From: Syntrophorhabdaceae bacterium
GTDB lineage: Bacteria > Desulfobacterota > Syntrophorhabdia > Syntrophorhabdales > Syntrophorhabdaceae
DNA: 35,787 nt
Assembly (NCBI GenBank): GCA_028713955.1
Contig: JAQTNJ010000010.1
Coordinates: forward strand, 1 to 35,787
Direction of reading: 5' to 3'
A program made the position numbers and the translations under genes. The notes beneath the pieces were generated by a model that saw nothing but the letters and a program-made list of their open reading frames with translations, did no database searches and was not told the DNA's origin. Shown here one piece after another: positions 18,053 through 26,896 of this stretch; the first letter of the stretch is position 1, and the number at the start of each line of letters is the position of its first letter.

Positions 18053-18586
18053 TTATAGTAAATCTCCCAACGGGCCGAGATTCAGGTTCATATCTTTATC
18101 TTCAATGCCAAAGATCGCCTGGATTTCCTGCATCTTCTTCTTTACCGCCTTCAGGCTTAATCCGAGCTTTTGAATCTCTACCGGAGAAAGCGTTCCCTTC
18201 TTTACCCGCCTGAATGCCTCCTTCTCCATAAGCTTTCTTATCAACTCGACAATGGATAAAATGAGCTTCGCCAGACCCTGTTCCGTTTCCCTCGGGCTGT
18301 CCGCATTAATAAGCCTGGGGATATTTTCTTCAGCCTTTTTTATCTCTTTCTGCAATTTTTCGATATAAGCCCTGTCTTCTTCGGTCAATTCCCTTTCAGG
18401 GTTGCCGGGGCTTCTCCCGGATAGCTCTTCAGCCCTGGAAACCGAGGTGAGGATAAGCCTCAACCCCAGAAACACAAGGTCTACATCGGCTACCCTTATC
18501 ATCATATCGCCATTGATCACCGCCCCCTTTTCCAGGACTTTGTCCAGCACATCAACCAGCGTCACCTTGTCACGTTTGTTCAACAT
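18053..18586 (-). CDS. gvpK: GvpJ-GvpK fusion protein
   Basis: 177 residues. Residues about 6-60 are a GvpA/J-type domain (TLVDVLDKVLEKGAVINGD, then VADVDLVFLGLRLILTSV). After a charged linker, residues about 75-177 are GvpK: KLILSIVELIRKLMEKEAF RRV (about 107-128), PVEIQKLGLSLKAVKKKM, and the typical ending NLNLGPLGDLL. In most gas vesicle clusters these are separate genes. The frame is continuous with one ribosome site (GGAGGAG before ATG 18586), so the fusion is real at sequence level. It overlaps the upstream gvpF by 7 bases. Confidence 0.93.
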   Translation of the reverse strand: MLNKRDKVTLVDVLDKVLEKGAVINGDMMIRVADVDLVFLGLRLILTSVSRAEELSGRSPGNPERELTEEDRAYIEKLQKEIKKAEENIPRLINADSPRETEQGLAKLILSIVELIRKLMEKEAFRRVKKGTLSPVEIQKLGLSLKAVKKKMQEIQAIFGIEDKDMNLNLGPLGDLL

Positions 18587-19404
18587 GCCTTTTCTCCTCC
18601 GTTTGTAAAATTAAAAGGAGGCCAGGGGCCGCTGTATTCAAGGTTGATTCCTTTTGCTTTAAGGTCCTCGTCTATGTTCACAAGGGTCTTCTTAAATGAA
18701 TCAACCTTATCTGTGTTGATTAAAAAGGCTGCATTGAGGACCATTCTTTCTGTTTTACCCGTCATCTCCCTGTCAAGAATTCTTGTTTTTACTGATTCTG
18801 CTGCCTCTTCCCCCAGTTTTCCGAAGAGTTTATCTAACATGGTGTCCAGTTCTTTGTTTACTTCATTGCAAACAGTCTCTTTCAATTCTTCTTCCATAAA
18901 ATAGGCCATTCCGTCAGGCATAGAGATCATTTCTTTCTCTTTCAATTGAATTTTTTCACTTTTTTCTTTAACCGCTAACTCAAATCTTTCGCTATCCGTG
19001 AGGTATATCTTTACACTCCATTCCTGTTTTCCCCGAATCTTATTCAGCACCCTCTTCATCTTTTCATAGTCCCTGTTCAAGATTTCTTCCAGTCCTGTCT
19101 TGTTCTTAAAAATGATGCCGAATCTCATGGGGATCACATCCACAAGTCCGTCAGTCCCTCTCATGGCTTCTTCGATAACGTCTTCATGAATTACAACCTT
19201 TTCCTTGATCCAGTTAAGGTCCTCAAGAGCCTTCTTCTGTATTTCTTCGGATGTAAATCTTAATAAAGAAACTCTGCTGACAACGGCCTCCAGTTCGCGG
19301 TGAATGATGGTAAATACATCTCTTTTTCCATCAATGCTCCTTGTGCTGAATCCCGAAGCATCTTCGGTTTTTTCTCTTATGCAGTAAAGGTATAACCCAT
19401 TCAT
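18580..19404 (-). CDS. gvpF: Gas vesicle protein GvpF/L (paralogue 4)
   Basis: 274 residues from ATG 19404 (AGGA 8 bases upstream; an ATG at 19431 lies inside gvpO and is less likely). GvpF/L signatures are present: GLYLYCI at the start, IHEDVIEEAMRG and VIPMRFG in the middle, and a C-terminal YSGPWPPFNF. GvpF/L proteins bind GvpA and the other accessory Gvps during assembly. The final motif differs from the GPLPPYNF of the two paralogues at 20815 and 21582 (the one at 19938 has GTLPPFNF), and the protein is the most divergent of the four. It lies 4 bases after gvpO. Confidence 0.93.
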   Translation of the reverse strand: MNGLYLYCIREKTEDASGFSTRSIDGKRDVFTIIHRELEAVVSRVSLLRFTSEEIQKKALEDLNWIKEKVVIHEDVIEEAMRGTDGLVDVIPMRFGIIFKNKTGLEEILNRDYEKMKRVLNKIRGKQEWSVKIYLTDSERFELAVKEKSEKIQLKEKEMISMPDGMAYFMEEELKETVCNEVNKELDTMLDKLFGKLGEEAAESVKTRILDREMTGKTERMVLNAAFLINTDKVDSFKKTLVNIDEDLKAKGINLEYSGPWPPFNFTNGGEKAC

Positions 19405-19408
19405 TTTT

Positions 19409-19672
19409 TCATTCCTGTGATTGTTTTGCATTCATCCTTTCGTATGACTGAACATCCAGATTTTCATCAACCTTAATCTTATAGATATTGCGATCCTTCA
19501 CCTTTGTCGGCAGTCCGATAGATTTAATGAATGAACTTTCTTCATAGACCTCGACCTCTCCTTCCCATCCTTCAGGTATCTTTGTTATTTTTATAACCTT
19601 AGCGTCTTCCACCGAAAGTGTTCTTTTCAAAAACCCGCTCATCGCCAGGGTAGCCTCATCAATATTTGCCAT
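19409..19672 (-). CDS. gvpO: Gas vesicle protein GvpO
   Basis: 87 residues matching the GvpO family: an N-terminal helix (ATLAMSGFLKRTLS), then strands GWEGEVEVYEES and RNIYKIKVDENLDVQSYER. GvpO is a small accessory or regulatory protein required for vesicle formation in haloarchaea; its biochemical role is not settled. It lies between gvpG and a gvpF, 12 bases after gvpG. Confidence 0.9.
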   Translation of the reverse strand: MANIDEATLAMSGFLKRTLSVEDAKVIKITKIPEGWEGEVEVYEESSFIKSIGLPTKVKDRNIYKIKVDENLDVQSYERMNAKQSQE

Positions 19673-19684
19673 GCGTCATACCTC

Positions 19685-19921
19685 CTATTTTTCCTCTTCC
19701 TCTCCGTGGATTGCATTTAACCGTTTGAGAAGTTCCCTTTCCTGTCTTGTATATGTCTCTTCATCTATCTCATCCAGTTCAAAGCGTAACTGTAGTTCCA
19801 TGAGCTGCTCTTTTACAAGCCCCTCATCCGACGTCTCTCTCTGAACCACATCGTTAATCCTCTCGCTCAGCCAGATGAGACCTTTTAATGGCGAAAGGAC
19901 TATGTCATCTATAATAAACAT
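19685..19921 (-). CDS. gvpG: Gas vesicle protein GvpG
   Basis: 78 residues of typical GvpG composition: MFIIDDIVLSPLKGLIWL at the N-terminus, then a charged helix (KEQLMELQLRFELDEIDEE) and EERELLKRL-like coiled coil. GvpG is an accessory assembly protein that interacts with GvpF/L and GvpA. It sits between two gvpF/L genes, the usual neighbourhood. Confidence 0.93.
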   Translation of the reverse strand: MFIIDDIVLSPLKGLIWLSERINDVVQRETSDEGLVKEQLMELQLRFELDEIDEETYTRQERELLKRLNAIHGEEEEK

Positions 19922-19937
19922 CTTCGATCCTTGACGA

Positions 19938-20696
19938 TTACATGGCCTCCATACTGATCACCAGATTAACAAAATTAAACGGCGGCAGGGTTCCCACATA
20001 TTTAAACCTTACTTTGCTGCCAAACCTGTCTGCAAGCCCCTGAACTTCCATGTCAAATTTTTTCTCCTTTTCTTTTGTCACCAGAAAAGCGGCGTTAACG
20101 ATCATCAGGTCACCATACGTATTGTTCGTTTTAACCTGTTCTGAAAGGGGCGATAGCCTGCTTAATGCATCCTCCTTGTGCGATTCTTTCTCCTTCCGGA
20201 GAGCAGCTTCAACCATCCTGCCGATCTCCATCCGCTGATAATAAGACTTTTCGGGTGACAGCAGTGCGATCTTCTCTTTCAGAGCCTTTATATCATCGTA
20301 TTTTTCAAGAATTTCCTTATACACAAGGTCTTCCTTGAACATTATTTTCAAGCCGAGCTCCTTCTTGCCCTCCATATTTTTTAACAGCTCGACGAATCTG
20401 TGATGTTCTCTTTCCAATATCAGTCTTACCTTTTCCTCATCTTCAGCGATGGTCGCAAACCTGACCGGCAAAACCGTATGGGTTTTCATTACCTCTTCGA
20501 TGACCTGTTCATGGGGAATCAGATGCTCACGGGCAACAGGATATTTCCTGACGGGCGATCTGCTCACTACAGCCCCGAGATCCTTAAAGGATAGGGTGTA
20601 TACATCGTCGCCCCTTCCACCGATGCCTATGGCGCCAAAATGATGGGGCTCCTTTGACTCGATTATGCAGTATATGTATATTCCTTCTTCCGCCAC
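19938..20696 (-). CDS. gvpF: Gas vesicle protein GvpF/L (paralogue 3)
   Basis: 252 residues. Start is GTG 20696, with GGAGGG 9 bases upstream. GvpF/L signatures: GIYIYCII, HEQVIEEVMK, TVLPVRFATIA, VNAAFLV and the C-terminal GTLPPFNFVNL. It is closest in pattern to the paralogue at 20815-21582; the shared IGIGGR segment (residues about 23-28) is present in both. The 118 bases before it are a degenerate repeat tract. Confidence 0.94.
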   Translation of the reverse strand: MAEEGIYIYCIIESKEPHHFGAIGIGGRGDDVYTLSFKDLGAVVSRSPVRKYPVAREHLIPHEQVIEEVMKTHTVLPVRFATIAEDEEKVRLILEREHHRFVELLKNMEGKKELGLKIMFKEDLVYKEILEKYDDIKALKEKIALLSPEKSYYQRMEIGRMVEAALRKEKESHKEDALSRLSPLSEQVKTNNTYGDLMIVNAAFLVTKEKEKKFDMEVQGLADRFGSKVRFKYVGTLPPFNFVNLVISMEAM

Positions 20697-20734
20697 TTTA
20701 TCTTACCCTCCGCTCTCCGCAAAGAAGCCATTCT

Positions 20735-20818
20735 ATGTTCAACGTTGAACTTTAAACCTCAAACTGCCTTTCACCTTCCACCTTTCACATTTTACCTTTC
20801 ACTGTTCACTGCCTTCAC
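20735..20818. repeat. Intergenic degenerate repeat tract (TTTCACC / TTGAAC types)
   Basis: Units such as GTTCAACGTTGAACTTTAAACC followed by repeated CTTTCACCTTCCACC and TTTCACTGTTCACTGCC. It fills most of the gap between two gvpF/L genes and reaches the end of the upstream one. No gene is visible. Confidence 0.75.
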
Positions 20819-21582
20819 TTCTCCCACTCTTCCTGATAGATGGTGATGTTGACAAAATTATACGGAGGCAGTGGTCCTACATACAGAAACTTTATCCTGT
20901 CTTTTTGCGTTTCGCTTAGCTCCTCCATAATGTTGTCAAATTCCTTTTCCCTTCCCTTGCTCACTAAAAATGAGGCATTCATGAACATCTCGTCGCCAAG
21001 GGTATTATTCAGCTTGCAATCAAAGGCTGGGACCTTGAAGGCGTCAACAATCTTTTCGGTTTCTCCATTCTTTTTGTTCTTCAAAGCAGCCTCAACGAGC
21101 TTGCCAAGCCGTACCCTTGCCTGTATATCCTTTTGTTCTGCTCCCCCTTTCAGTCTTCTCTTTATTTTTATGATCTCTTTGTTCTCCTCTGCGATCTCCT
21201 TAAAGATACTGTCCATATCTTTCCACAACCCCTTAACGCCAAGCTCAACCTTGTGATCCACGTCCCTCAGAAGATTCTTGAATTCCCTGTACCTTTTGAA
21301 CAGAAGGCTCCGTATCTCATCAGTACTCGATGCAATCGTACAGAACCTCACCGGCAAAACAGTATATTCTTTCATCACCTCTTCAATAACCTTTTCATGG
21401 GCCAGGATATTTTCCCGGTTGACCACGAGTTTCATTAACGGGTGACTGCTGATTACCATTGCGAGGTCATCGGCCCCGATAGTGCCCACCTTGTCATCTC
21501 TGCCCCCGATGCCGATAGGACCAAAATCTCTGTCCTGCTGTGTGCTGATGATGCAGTATATATACTTACCCTCATGCTCCAT
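20815..21582 (-). CDS. gvpF: Gas vesicle protein GvpF/L (paralogue 2)
   Basis: 255 residues with the GvpF/L landmarks KYIYCII, IGIGGRDDK, HEKVIEEVMK, YTVLPVRFCTIA, MNASFLVSK and [13 protein letters not shown]. The ATG overlaps the stop of the upstream J-domain gvpF by one base (TAATG), indicating translational coupling. It probably contributes to the multi-protein complex that delivers GvpA. Confidence 0.94.
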   Translation of the reverse strand: MEHEGKYIYCIISTQQDRDFGPIGIGGRDDKVGTIGADDLAMVISSHPLMKLVVNRENILAHEKVIEEVMKEYTVLPVRFCTIASSTDEIRSLLFKRYREFKNLLRDVDHKVELGVKGLWKDMDSIFKEIAEENKEIIKIKRRLKGGAEQKDIQARVRLGKLVEAALKNKKNGETEKIVDAFKVPAFDCKLNNTLGDEMFMNASFLVSKGREKEFDNIMEELSETQKDRIKFLYVGPLPPYNFVNITIYQEEWEK

Positions 21583-22622
21583 TATTGTTCCTTTATCCTT
21601 ACGATTATTGAATTCCCGGCAAAGTCTTCCTCTTCGAAAGAACAGCTTTCATGTTGGCAATACTCAGAGAGCAGCCCGTATGCCTTTGTGATTTCGCCAT
21701 ATTCCATTTCTGCTTCTGCCCTTTGCGTATCGTCGGATTGTGCATTAAATTGTTTGTCAGGATGATATACGGATGCGTAACTTCTATAGGCCCTTTTGAT
21801 GTCATCTTTCGATGCACATACGTTGAGGCCGAGCTTTTTTCTTGCTCGGTCGATCTCTTCGTATTGCAGCTTTTTTATTTCAAGGACATAAAAGTTGTAA
21901 GGAGGAAGGGGCCCGATATACTTGAAATGGACCTTTCCGCTGAAACCGTTGTTTAGCTCATCCAGCCTTTCTTCAAAAGGAATACGGATACCGTTATCGA
22001 TAAAAAAGGCAGCATTCATGATTGTCACATCGTCCGTCATTGTATATTCTTTCATGTCCCGGCAGAGGCCTTTTAATGAATCCTTTATGGTATGGGTGTA
22101 TTCATCTTTTTTCTTATTCAAATAACCTTTAATGAGCACACCCATTTTTATCTGGTCATCGACTGTTACGCCTTCTTTCTTATTGAGAAGGGATTGTTTC
22201 AATGCCCTTACCTCTTCATTCCCGGATACCTCTTTGATGACCGTATTCAGATCAACCCAGGAAGCTATAACATCAATCTCCATCCTGCCTTCAACCTCTT
22301 TAAAAATCTCTTTAAACATCCGGTATCCCTTAGTCAGGACCTGCATAATCTCGTCTTCATTGAGAACATACGTCCCCAGTCTCATAGGGATGATGGTACA
22401 TTCCTGCATTACCTTCTCAATCACCAGTTGATGCTGAATAAGGTGCCGTGCTGCCACATCGCCTGGCAGGTTTGTATAATCGATTATTCCGTTGTCGCTC
22501 ACTACCGCAGAGACATCCCTATAGGGTACGGTGTAAATGCCGTTTGAGGTCAACAGGCCGGAACCCGCTGCATGGGATCCGGTATTCATTACGCCGTATA
22601 TGTATTTACCTGTATTGTTCAT
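21582..22622 (-). CDS. gvpF: GvpF/L fused to a C-terminal J domain
   Basis: 346 residues. Residues 1-250 are GvpF/L ([50 protein letters not shown]). Residues about 257-322 form a J domain: helix I ([12 protein letters not shown]), helix II ([14 protein letters not shown]), the invariant HPD at 287-289, and helix III ([16 protein letters not shown]). A short tail with Cys pair CQHESC follows. An intact HPD means it should stimulate DnaK/Hsp70 ATPase, so this GvpF may recruit Hsp70 to GvpA or to the nascent vesicle. The frame is continuous with no internal start needed. It overlaps the CDC48 gene by 4 bases. Confidence 0.93.
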   Translation of the reverse strand: MNNTGKYIYGVMNTGSHAAGSGLLTSNGIYTVPYRDVSAVVSDNGIIDYTNLPGDVAARHLIQHQLVIEKVMQECTIIPMRLGTYVLNEDEIMQVLTKGYRMFKEIFKEVEGRMEIDVIASWVDLNTVIKEVSGNEEVRALKQSLLNKKEGVTVDDQIKMGVLIKGYLNKKKDEYTHTIKDSLKGLCRDMKEYTMTDDVTIMNAAFFIDNGIRIPFEERLDELNNGFSGKVHFKYIGPLPPYNFYVLEIKKLQYEEIDRARKKLGLNVCASKDDIKRAYRSYASVYHPDKQFNAQSDDTQRAEAEMEYGEITKAYGLLSEYCQHESCSFEEEDFAGNSIIVRIKEQ

Positions 22623-24817
22623 ATGTCATCCTGCCCCGTATATATGGATGCCTTCTGTTTTTGTACCAGTTGTAACGCCTCTCCGAAATGCCTCTTTGTT
22701 ATAGTAAGTTTCGCCCTTGGAGTCTGGTTTATAAATTCCCTGATAGCCAGCATAGAGGCTTTCCGGCATAAAAACTCTATATCCGATCCAGCCAGATTGT
22801 CGGATTCCCTTGCTAATGCATGCAAGTCCACATCATTGCCGAGAGGTTTGTTTTGGGTGTGGATTTCAAATATGGAAAAACGTGCATCTTCGTCAGGGAA
22901 AGGGAGCTCAATGACAAGATCGAACCTTCCACCCCTCAGGAGCGCAGGGTCAATCATGTCGAGCCGGTTGGTGGCAGCCAGCACTACCACTCCCTTAAGT
23001 TCTTCAATGCCGTCCATTTCGGCCAGAAATTGGCTCACCACCCGTTCCGTTACGCCGGATTCCCCGATTCCCGAACCCCTTCTCGGGAGGATGGCGTCAA
23101 TTTCATCAAAAAATATGATTGCCGGTGAGGCCTGTTTTGCCGTTTTGAATACCTCACGAACACCCTTCTCGCTTTCACCGACAAACTTTGACATGAGACT
23201 CGGCCCCTTTATGGAGATAAAGTTGACTTTTGTCTCACTCGCAACCGCCTTTGCAAGCAGGGTCTTCCCTGTACCGGGTGGTCCATGAAGGAGAATACCT
23301 TTTGGTGGTTGGGTACTGGCAGTTCTGAAGACATCGGCATATTTTATGGGCCATTCTACCGCCTCCTTTAATTCCTGTTTAATGTCCTCGAGACCGCCTA
23401 CGTCATCCCATCGTACATCAGGCACCTCTACGAACACCTCCCGTATTGCAGAAGGCTCAACCTCTTTCATGGCGTCGAAGAAGTCGTCCATCGTTACTTC
23501 CAGTTTCAGGAGTGTTTCATAAGGGATTTCATCCACTTCAAAATCAATCTTAGGTAAAATCTTCCGGAGCGCAGACATGGCTGCTTCCCTTGCCAATGCC
23601 TCCAGATCTGCACCCACAAAACCGTGGCTGATCTCGGCCAACTTTTCCAGATCGACCCCGTTGGATGTTGCACCACTTCCCTGATGAGTTTCCCCTGATA
23701 AAGGCATGCCCCTCGTATGAATCTGCAGTATATGCAATCTCCCGTTTTTGTCCGGGATGGGGATTGAAATCTCCCTGTCAAACCTTCCCGGTCTTCTTAG
23801 GGCCGGGTCAAGGGTATTGGGAATATTTGTCGCTCCGATGACAATCACCTGTCCCCGCGACTGCAATCCGTCCAGAAGCGATAAGAGTTGGGCGACAACA
23901 CGCCGTTCAACCTGTTTCTCACCGCCCATGTCTTCCCTCTTCGGTGCAATGGCATCGATCTCGTCAATAAAGATTATTGAAGGGGCATGCTTCTGGGCAT
24001 CATCAAATATGCCCCTTAGACGCGCTTCGCTTTCCCCGTAAAACTTACCCATGATTTCAGGCCCGCTGATACTTGTAAAGTAGGCCTCGGTCTCGTTCGC
24101 CACAGACCGGGCGATCAACGTCTTTCCTGTTCCGGGAGGCCCATAGAGCAGTACGCCCTTGGGCGGGTCAATCCCGAGTCTCTCAAATATCTGCGGGTAT
24201 TTCAGGGGCAGTTCAATCATCTCCCTGATTCTTTGAATCTGATGCCCCAGTCCCCCGATGTCTTCATAGGAAATCTTTGTAGTCTTCTGCTCTCCTGCCT
24301 CTCTCGATTCTATTTGTATCTGTGTTCCCGGGTTTATTACTACCACGCCATCGGGGTTCGTGCTCAAAACCTTGAAATCGCTTGACCGGGAACCGAAAAG
24401 AGTAACCCTTACCCTGTCCCCTGTGATTACCGGCAACCCTTCGATAAGCGTACCGATATACCTGACATCCCTGTCTTTTTGAGACAGGCTCGAAAGCGTC
24501 AAGGGGGAGACTGTGACTCTCGCTGCCGGTTTGTGGTTTACCTTCCGAATCTTCACCTTCTCGTCTATGCCAACCTTTGCATTTTCTCTCGTTATGCCGT
24601 CCATCTGTATGAGTTTCTTCCCCCTCTCTTCAACATAACAGGGCATGAGCTTTACGGGTGTTTTTCTTTTCCCTTCAATCTCGATAATATCGCCGACGTC
24701 TAATCCGAGCGCTTTCATATCTTCAGGGTCAATCCGGACAATGGCCCTCCCAACGTCCCTTGGTAATGCCTCTTTCACCTTAAGGGCCATAATTGCCTCT
24801 TTATTTTTCTCTTTCAT
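22619..24817 (-). CDS. CDC48/VAT-type AAA ATPase with two AAA domains
   Basis: 732 residues (ATG 24790 is a possible alternative start). An N-terminal double-psi barrel-type substrate domain (about 12-185) precedes D1 (Walker A GPPGTGKT 226-233, Walker B DEID 285-288) and D2 (Walker A 512-519, Walker B 571-574). Arginine-finger regions ([13 protein letters not shown]) are present in both. A small hydrophilic insert lies in D1 at about 371-388. The layout is that of archaeal VAT and eukaryotic p97, which unfold or extract proteins; in bacteria it is sporadic. Being embedded in the gvp operon with 4-base coupling to the J-domain GvpF, it probably remodels or clears gas vesicle proteins. Confidence 0.95.
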   Translation of the reverse strand: MKEKNKEAIMALKVKEALPRDVGRAIVRIDPEDMKALGLDVGDIIEIEGKRKTPVKLMPCYVEERGKKLIQMDGITRENAKVGIDEKVKIRKVNHKPAARVTVSPLTLSSLSQKDRDVRYIGTLIEGLPVITGDRVRVTLFGSRSSDFKVLSTNPDGVVVINPGTQIQIESREAGEQKTTKISYEDIGGLGHQIQRIREMIELPLKYPQIFERLGIDPPKGVLLYGPPGTGKTLIARSVANETEAYFTSISGPEIMGKFYGESEARLRGIFDDAQKHAPSIIFIDEIDAIAPKREDMGGEKQVERRVVAQLLSLLDGLQSRGQVIVIGATNIPNTLDPALRRPGRFDREISIPIPDKNGRLHILQIHTRGMPLSGETHQGSGATSNGVDLEKLAEISHGFVGADLEALAREAAMSALRKILPKIDFEVDEIPYETLLKLEVTMDDFFDAMKEVEPSAIREVFVEVPDVRWDDVGGLEDIKQELKEAVEWPIKYADVFRTASTQPPKGILLHGPPGTGKTLLAKAVASETKVNFISIKGPSLMSKFVGESEKGVREVFKTAKQASPAIIFFDEIDAILPRRGSGIGESGVTERVVSQFLAEMDGIEELKGVVVLAATNRLDMIDPALLRGGRFDLVIELPFPDEDARFSIFEIHTQNKPLGNDVDLHALARESDNLAGSDIEFLCRKASMLAIREFINQTPRAKLTITKRHFGEALQLVQKQKASIYTGQDDI

Positions 24818-24860
24818 TGTCTCTCCGATGTTTTTTTAAATGTTTTGAAGGGCTGTTTTC

Positions 24861-24902
24861 CCTCGCCTGGAGGCCTCCCCGATTTTGGGGAGACCGGCGA
24901 GG
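24861..24902 (-). other. Long stem-loop between the ArsA-like and CDC48 genes
   Basis: Outer arms CCTCGCC / GGCGAGG and inner arms CTCCCC / GGGGAG around a 6-base loop. No U-tract follows on the transcribed minus strand, so it is not a typical intrinsic terminator. It may slow polymerase, protect mRNA ends or be a processing site in the 137-base gap. Confidence 0.6.
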
Positions 24903-24954
24903 ATTTGAAGTGGGTTGTGTTGAGGGGGCCTTGAGACATCTTTATTTCTCCATT

Positions 24955-25896
24955 TTATTGAAACAACGACTCCTTAAAGTTACCCAGCGCATCAATGCCC
25001 TTCACTTCTCTCGGACACAGGGGGGTAACTGTAATCCGGATATTGTCCATATGTTTTCTCAGGTAATCGATATATGTTTCCTGTCCCTTCCTTTTCTCTC
25101 TGCAGAATTTACAATGGTCGTTCTGCGGCACCACATTATTAATCACTAATTGTTTCACCTTTATCCCGTATGCATTCAGGTAGCCTATCATTCTCTCCGT
25201 TTCCCGAACAGCCATGTCCTCCGGGATTGTAACAACAACGAATTCGCATCGCTTACTGTCTTTGAAGAGACTGTGTATCCTGGTGACGGTCTTTTTCATT
25301 TCCACAAGAAAATCATCACCTTCATCGGGCCTGTATTTCCCGCCGAAGGTCGTTGCCACATAGCGGTATTTCCATCGCATCTTTGCCATGACCTTGATCC
25401 AGTCATCCAGCATGTCCGGCAGTGTTAAAAGCCTTAATGCATGGCCTGTGGGCGCTGTATCGACAATAAACTTATCGAATCTCCCTTCTTCTATCAGGTC
25501 CGTTATTATTTTTAGCCCCATGACTTCATCTATGCCGGGGATTGGAAGGGCAAATGCCGATTCGACATCTTCGGGATCTAAATAGGTAGAGGTATCGATA
25601 ATTTTTTTAATTTCTTTTTCATATTTTGCCTTGAAGGCTGAGAAGGCTTTTTTTGCGCTTATTTCGATCGCACTGAGGTTTTTTACGCTTTTAATATCTT
25701 CAACTCCATCGCCAATCTTTTGTCCCAGGCTGTCAGAAAGAGAATGGGCCGGGTCAGTAGAGATAATTAATGTTTTGAATATTTCTGATAAATACAGACC
25801 GGCACTTGCAGCGCAGGTTGTTTTTCCAACACCTCCCTTGCCGCCAAAGAGAATCAGTTTCAAAGGGGCATCGCTTAGTCCGGTCAATCCCATCAA
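24955..25896 (-). CDS. ArsA/Get3-family ATPase
   Basis: 313 residues with a single ATPase unit. The deviant Walker A GGKGGVGKTT is at 18-27, the family signature VDTAPTGHALRLL at about 164-176, and a CxxC pair at 262 and 265 (HCKFCREKR), as in Get3 and related dimeric ATPases that bind zinc. There is no arsenic-resistance gene nearby. Get3 proteins shield hydrophobic tail-anchor helices. In this operon a plausible client is hydrophobic GvpA, but that is inference. It starts 9 bases after gvpH and is separated from the CDC48 gene by the stem-loop gap. Confidence 0.93.
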   Translation of the reverse strand: MMGLTGLSDAPLKLILFGGKGGVGKTTCAASAGLYLSEIFKTLIISTDPAHSLSDSLGQKIGDGVEDIKSVKNLSAIEISAKKAFSAFKAKYEKEIKKIIDTSTYLDPEDVESAFALPIPGIDEVMGLKIITDLIEEGRFDKFIVDTAPTGHALRLLTLPDMLDDWIKVMAKMRWKYRYVATTFGGKYRPDEGDDFLVEMKKTVTRIHSLFKDSKRCEFVVVTIPEDMAVRETERMIGYLNAYGIKVKQLVINNVVPQNDHCKFCREKRKGQETYIDYLRKHMDNIRITVTPLCPREVKGIDALGNFKESLFQ

Positions 25897-25905
25897 GAAT
25901 CCCCA

Positions 25906-26445
25906 TCATTTCTTTATCTTAATCTCCAGGATGCCATTTTTAAAAGAAGAGGTGAACGCCTTGTCCTTTCCCTTAGCCGGCAGCAGAACCTCCTTAAGGT
26001 ATTTCCTGTCTCCGCTTTTTGCAGAAATGTTGAGTATATCCCCCTTAAGGTCAATCTTTATATCGTTCTCATTCACGCCCGGCATTTCCGCATATATCCG
26101 GATCTCATCTTTTTCATCAAAGATATCGGTTATCGGTTCCCTTTCTTCCTCGACTTTTGCGCCACGAGGCGTTTTTTTGATGTTGCCGAAATGTTCAACA
26201 ACAGGTCTTCCCCCCACTGCCGTTTTCACAGAGAAACCGAATACGCCCTTCATACCGTCTTTCAGGTTACTGAAATCTATCTCGCCTTCTTTCTTTATCT
26301 CGCCGCCTGCCTTTTCCAGTTCAGATGCAAGGTCCACCAGTTTTTCAATGCCCTTGAATAGTCCTCCCAGTCCCAGGTCTCCAATCCCGAAATCGATGTT
26401 GATTGTATCACCACTTTTTTTACTGCCCTTCTTTTCCCCTGCCAT
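25906..26445 (-). CDS. gvpH: GvpH, Hsp20-type small heat-shock protein
   Basis: 179 residues. The N-terminal part contains IGDLGLGGLFKGIEKLVDLA and VFGFSVKTAVGG followed by VEHFGN, features shared with haloarchaeal GvpH. The C-terminal alpha-crystallin domain (about 100-179) includes IFDEKDEIRIYAEMPGV, KGDILNISA and FKNGILEIKI. It is a holdase-type chaperone probably acting on aggregation-prone Gvp proteins. ATG 26445 is followed 9 bases after its stop by the Get3-like gene, so the two are likely made together. Confidence 0.92.
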   Translation of the reverse strand: MAGEKKGSKKSGDTINIDFGIGDLGLGGLFKGIEKLVDLASELEKAGGEIKKEGEIDFSNLKDGMKGVFGFSVKTAVGGRPVVEHFGNIKKTPRGAKVEEEREPITDIFDEKDEIRIYAEMPGVNENDIKIDLKGDILNISAKSGDRKYLKEVLLPAKGKDKAFTSSFKNGILEIKIKK

Positions 26446-26461
26446 AATTTTTACTCCTTCC

Positions 26462-26555
26462 TATCTTCGTAATTGGTAACTCGTATCACGGTATTTTCCC
26501 GCTTCACGATTTCCTTCCACCTTTTACTTTTCGCCTTTCACATTTCCCCTTTATT
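26462..26555. repeat. Intergenic degenerate repeat tract (TTCGTAATTGG / TTTCACATTTC types)
   Basis: Variants of TTCGTAATTGGTAACTCG, CGCTTCACGATTTCC and CACCTTTTACTTTTCGCC. It occupies the 108-base gap between gvpH and the preceding small gene. The first units are nearly the same as those at 16755-16790. Confidence 0.75.
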
Positions 26556-26859
26556 AATACCTGATCGGCATTGTCTTTAAAGGGTCTGCCTTTGTATGCT
26601 TAATGGTCTTTATCTCTCTTTCTCTCCGTACCTCTTCCTGTAATCCCACAATCAACTTATTTACATCACTCAATAAGCGACCTGTTATTTTCCTTTTCTT
26701 TTCCAGCAGGGAAGTTTCTTTCTCCAGCCTGTCTTTCTCTTTCTTCAGAGTATACAGGTCAAGATAGGGAGACCTTTGAGCCTTCGGGATAGACCGTGCA
26801 CCAATGGAATGCATGCTTCTTAAGTTCCTGATTGTTGCAATCTCTTGTAGCGCTTTCAT
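26554..26859 (-). CDS. Small coiled-coil protein of the gas vesicle operon, family unknown
   Basis: 101 residues, basic. A short N-terminal segment (IATIRNLRSMHSIGARSIPK) precedes a strongly predicted coiled coil (about 33-85, many Lys/Glu/Leu heptads), and the tail ends in PLKTMPIRY. I do not recognise the family. It lies between gvpN (37 bases upstream) and gvpH, in the operon direction, so it is probably an accessory assembly or structural factor. Confidence 0.78.
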   Translation of the reverse strand: MKALQEIATIRNLRSMHSIGARSIPKAQRSPYLDLYTLKKEKDRLEKETSLLEKKRKITGRLLSDVNKLIVGLQEEVRREREIKTIKHTKADPLKTMPIRY

Positions 26860-26896
26860 GTATATAACCTCCCGCTTAACACAATATTCTGCATTG

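Noticed and set aside
24955-25896. Arsenite-efflux ATPase ArsA
   Set aside because: Only one ATPase half is present, with a Get3-like CxxC, and no ars genes are nearby; a Get3-like role fits better.
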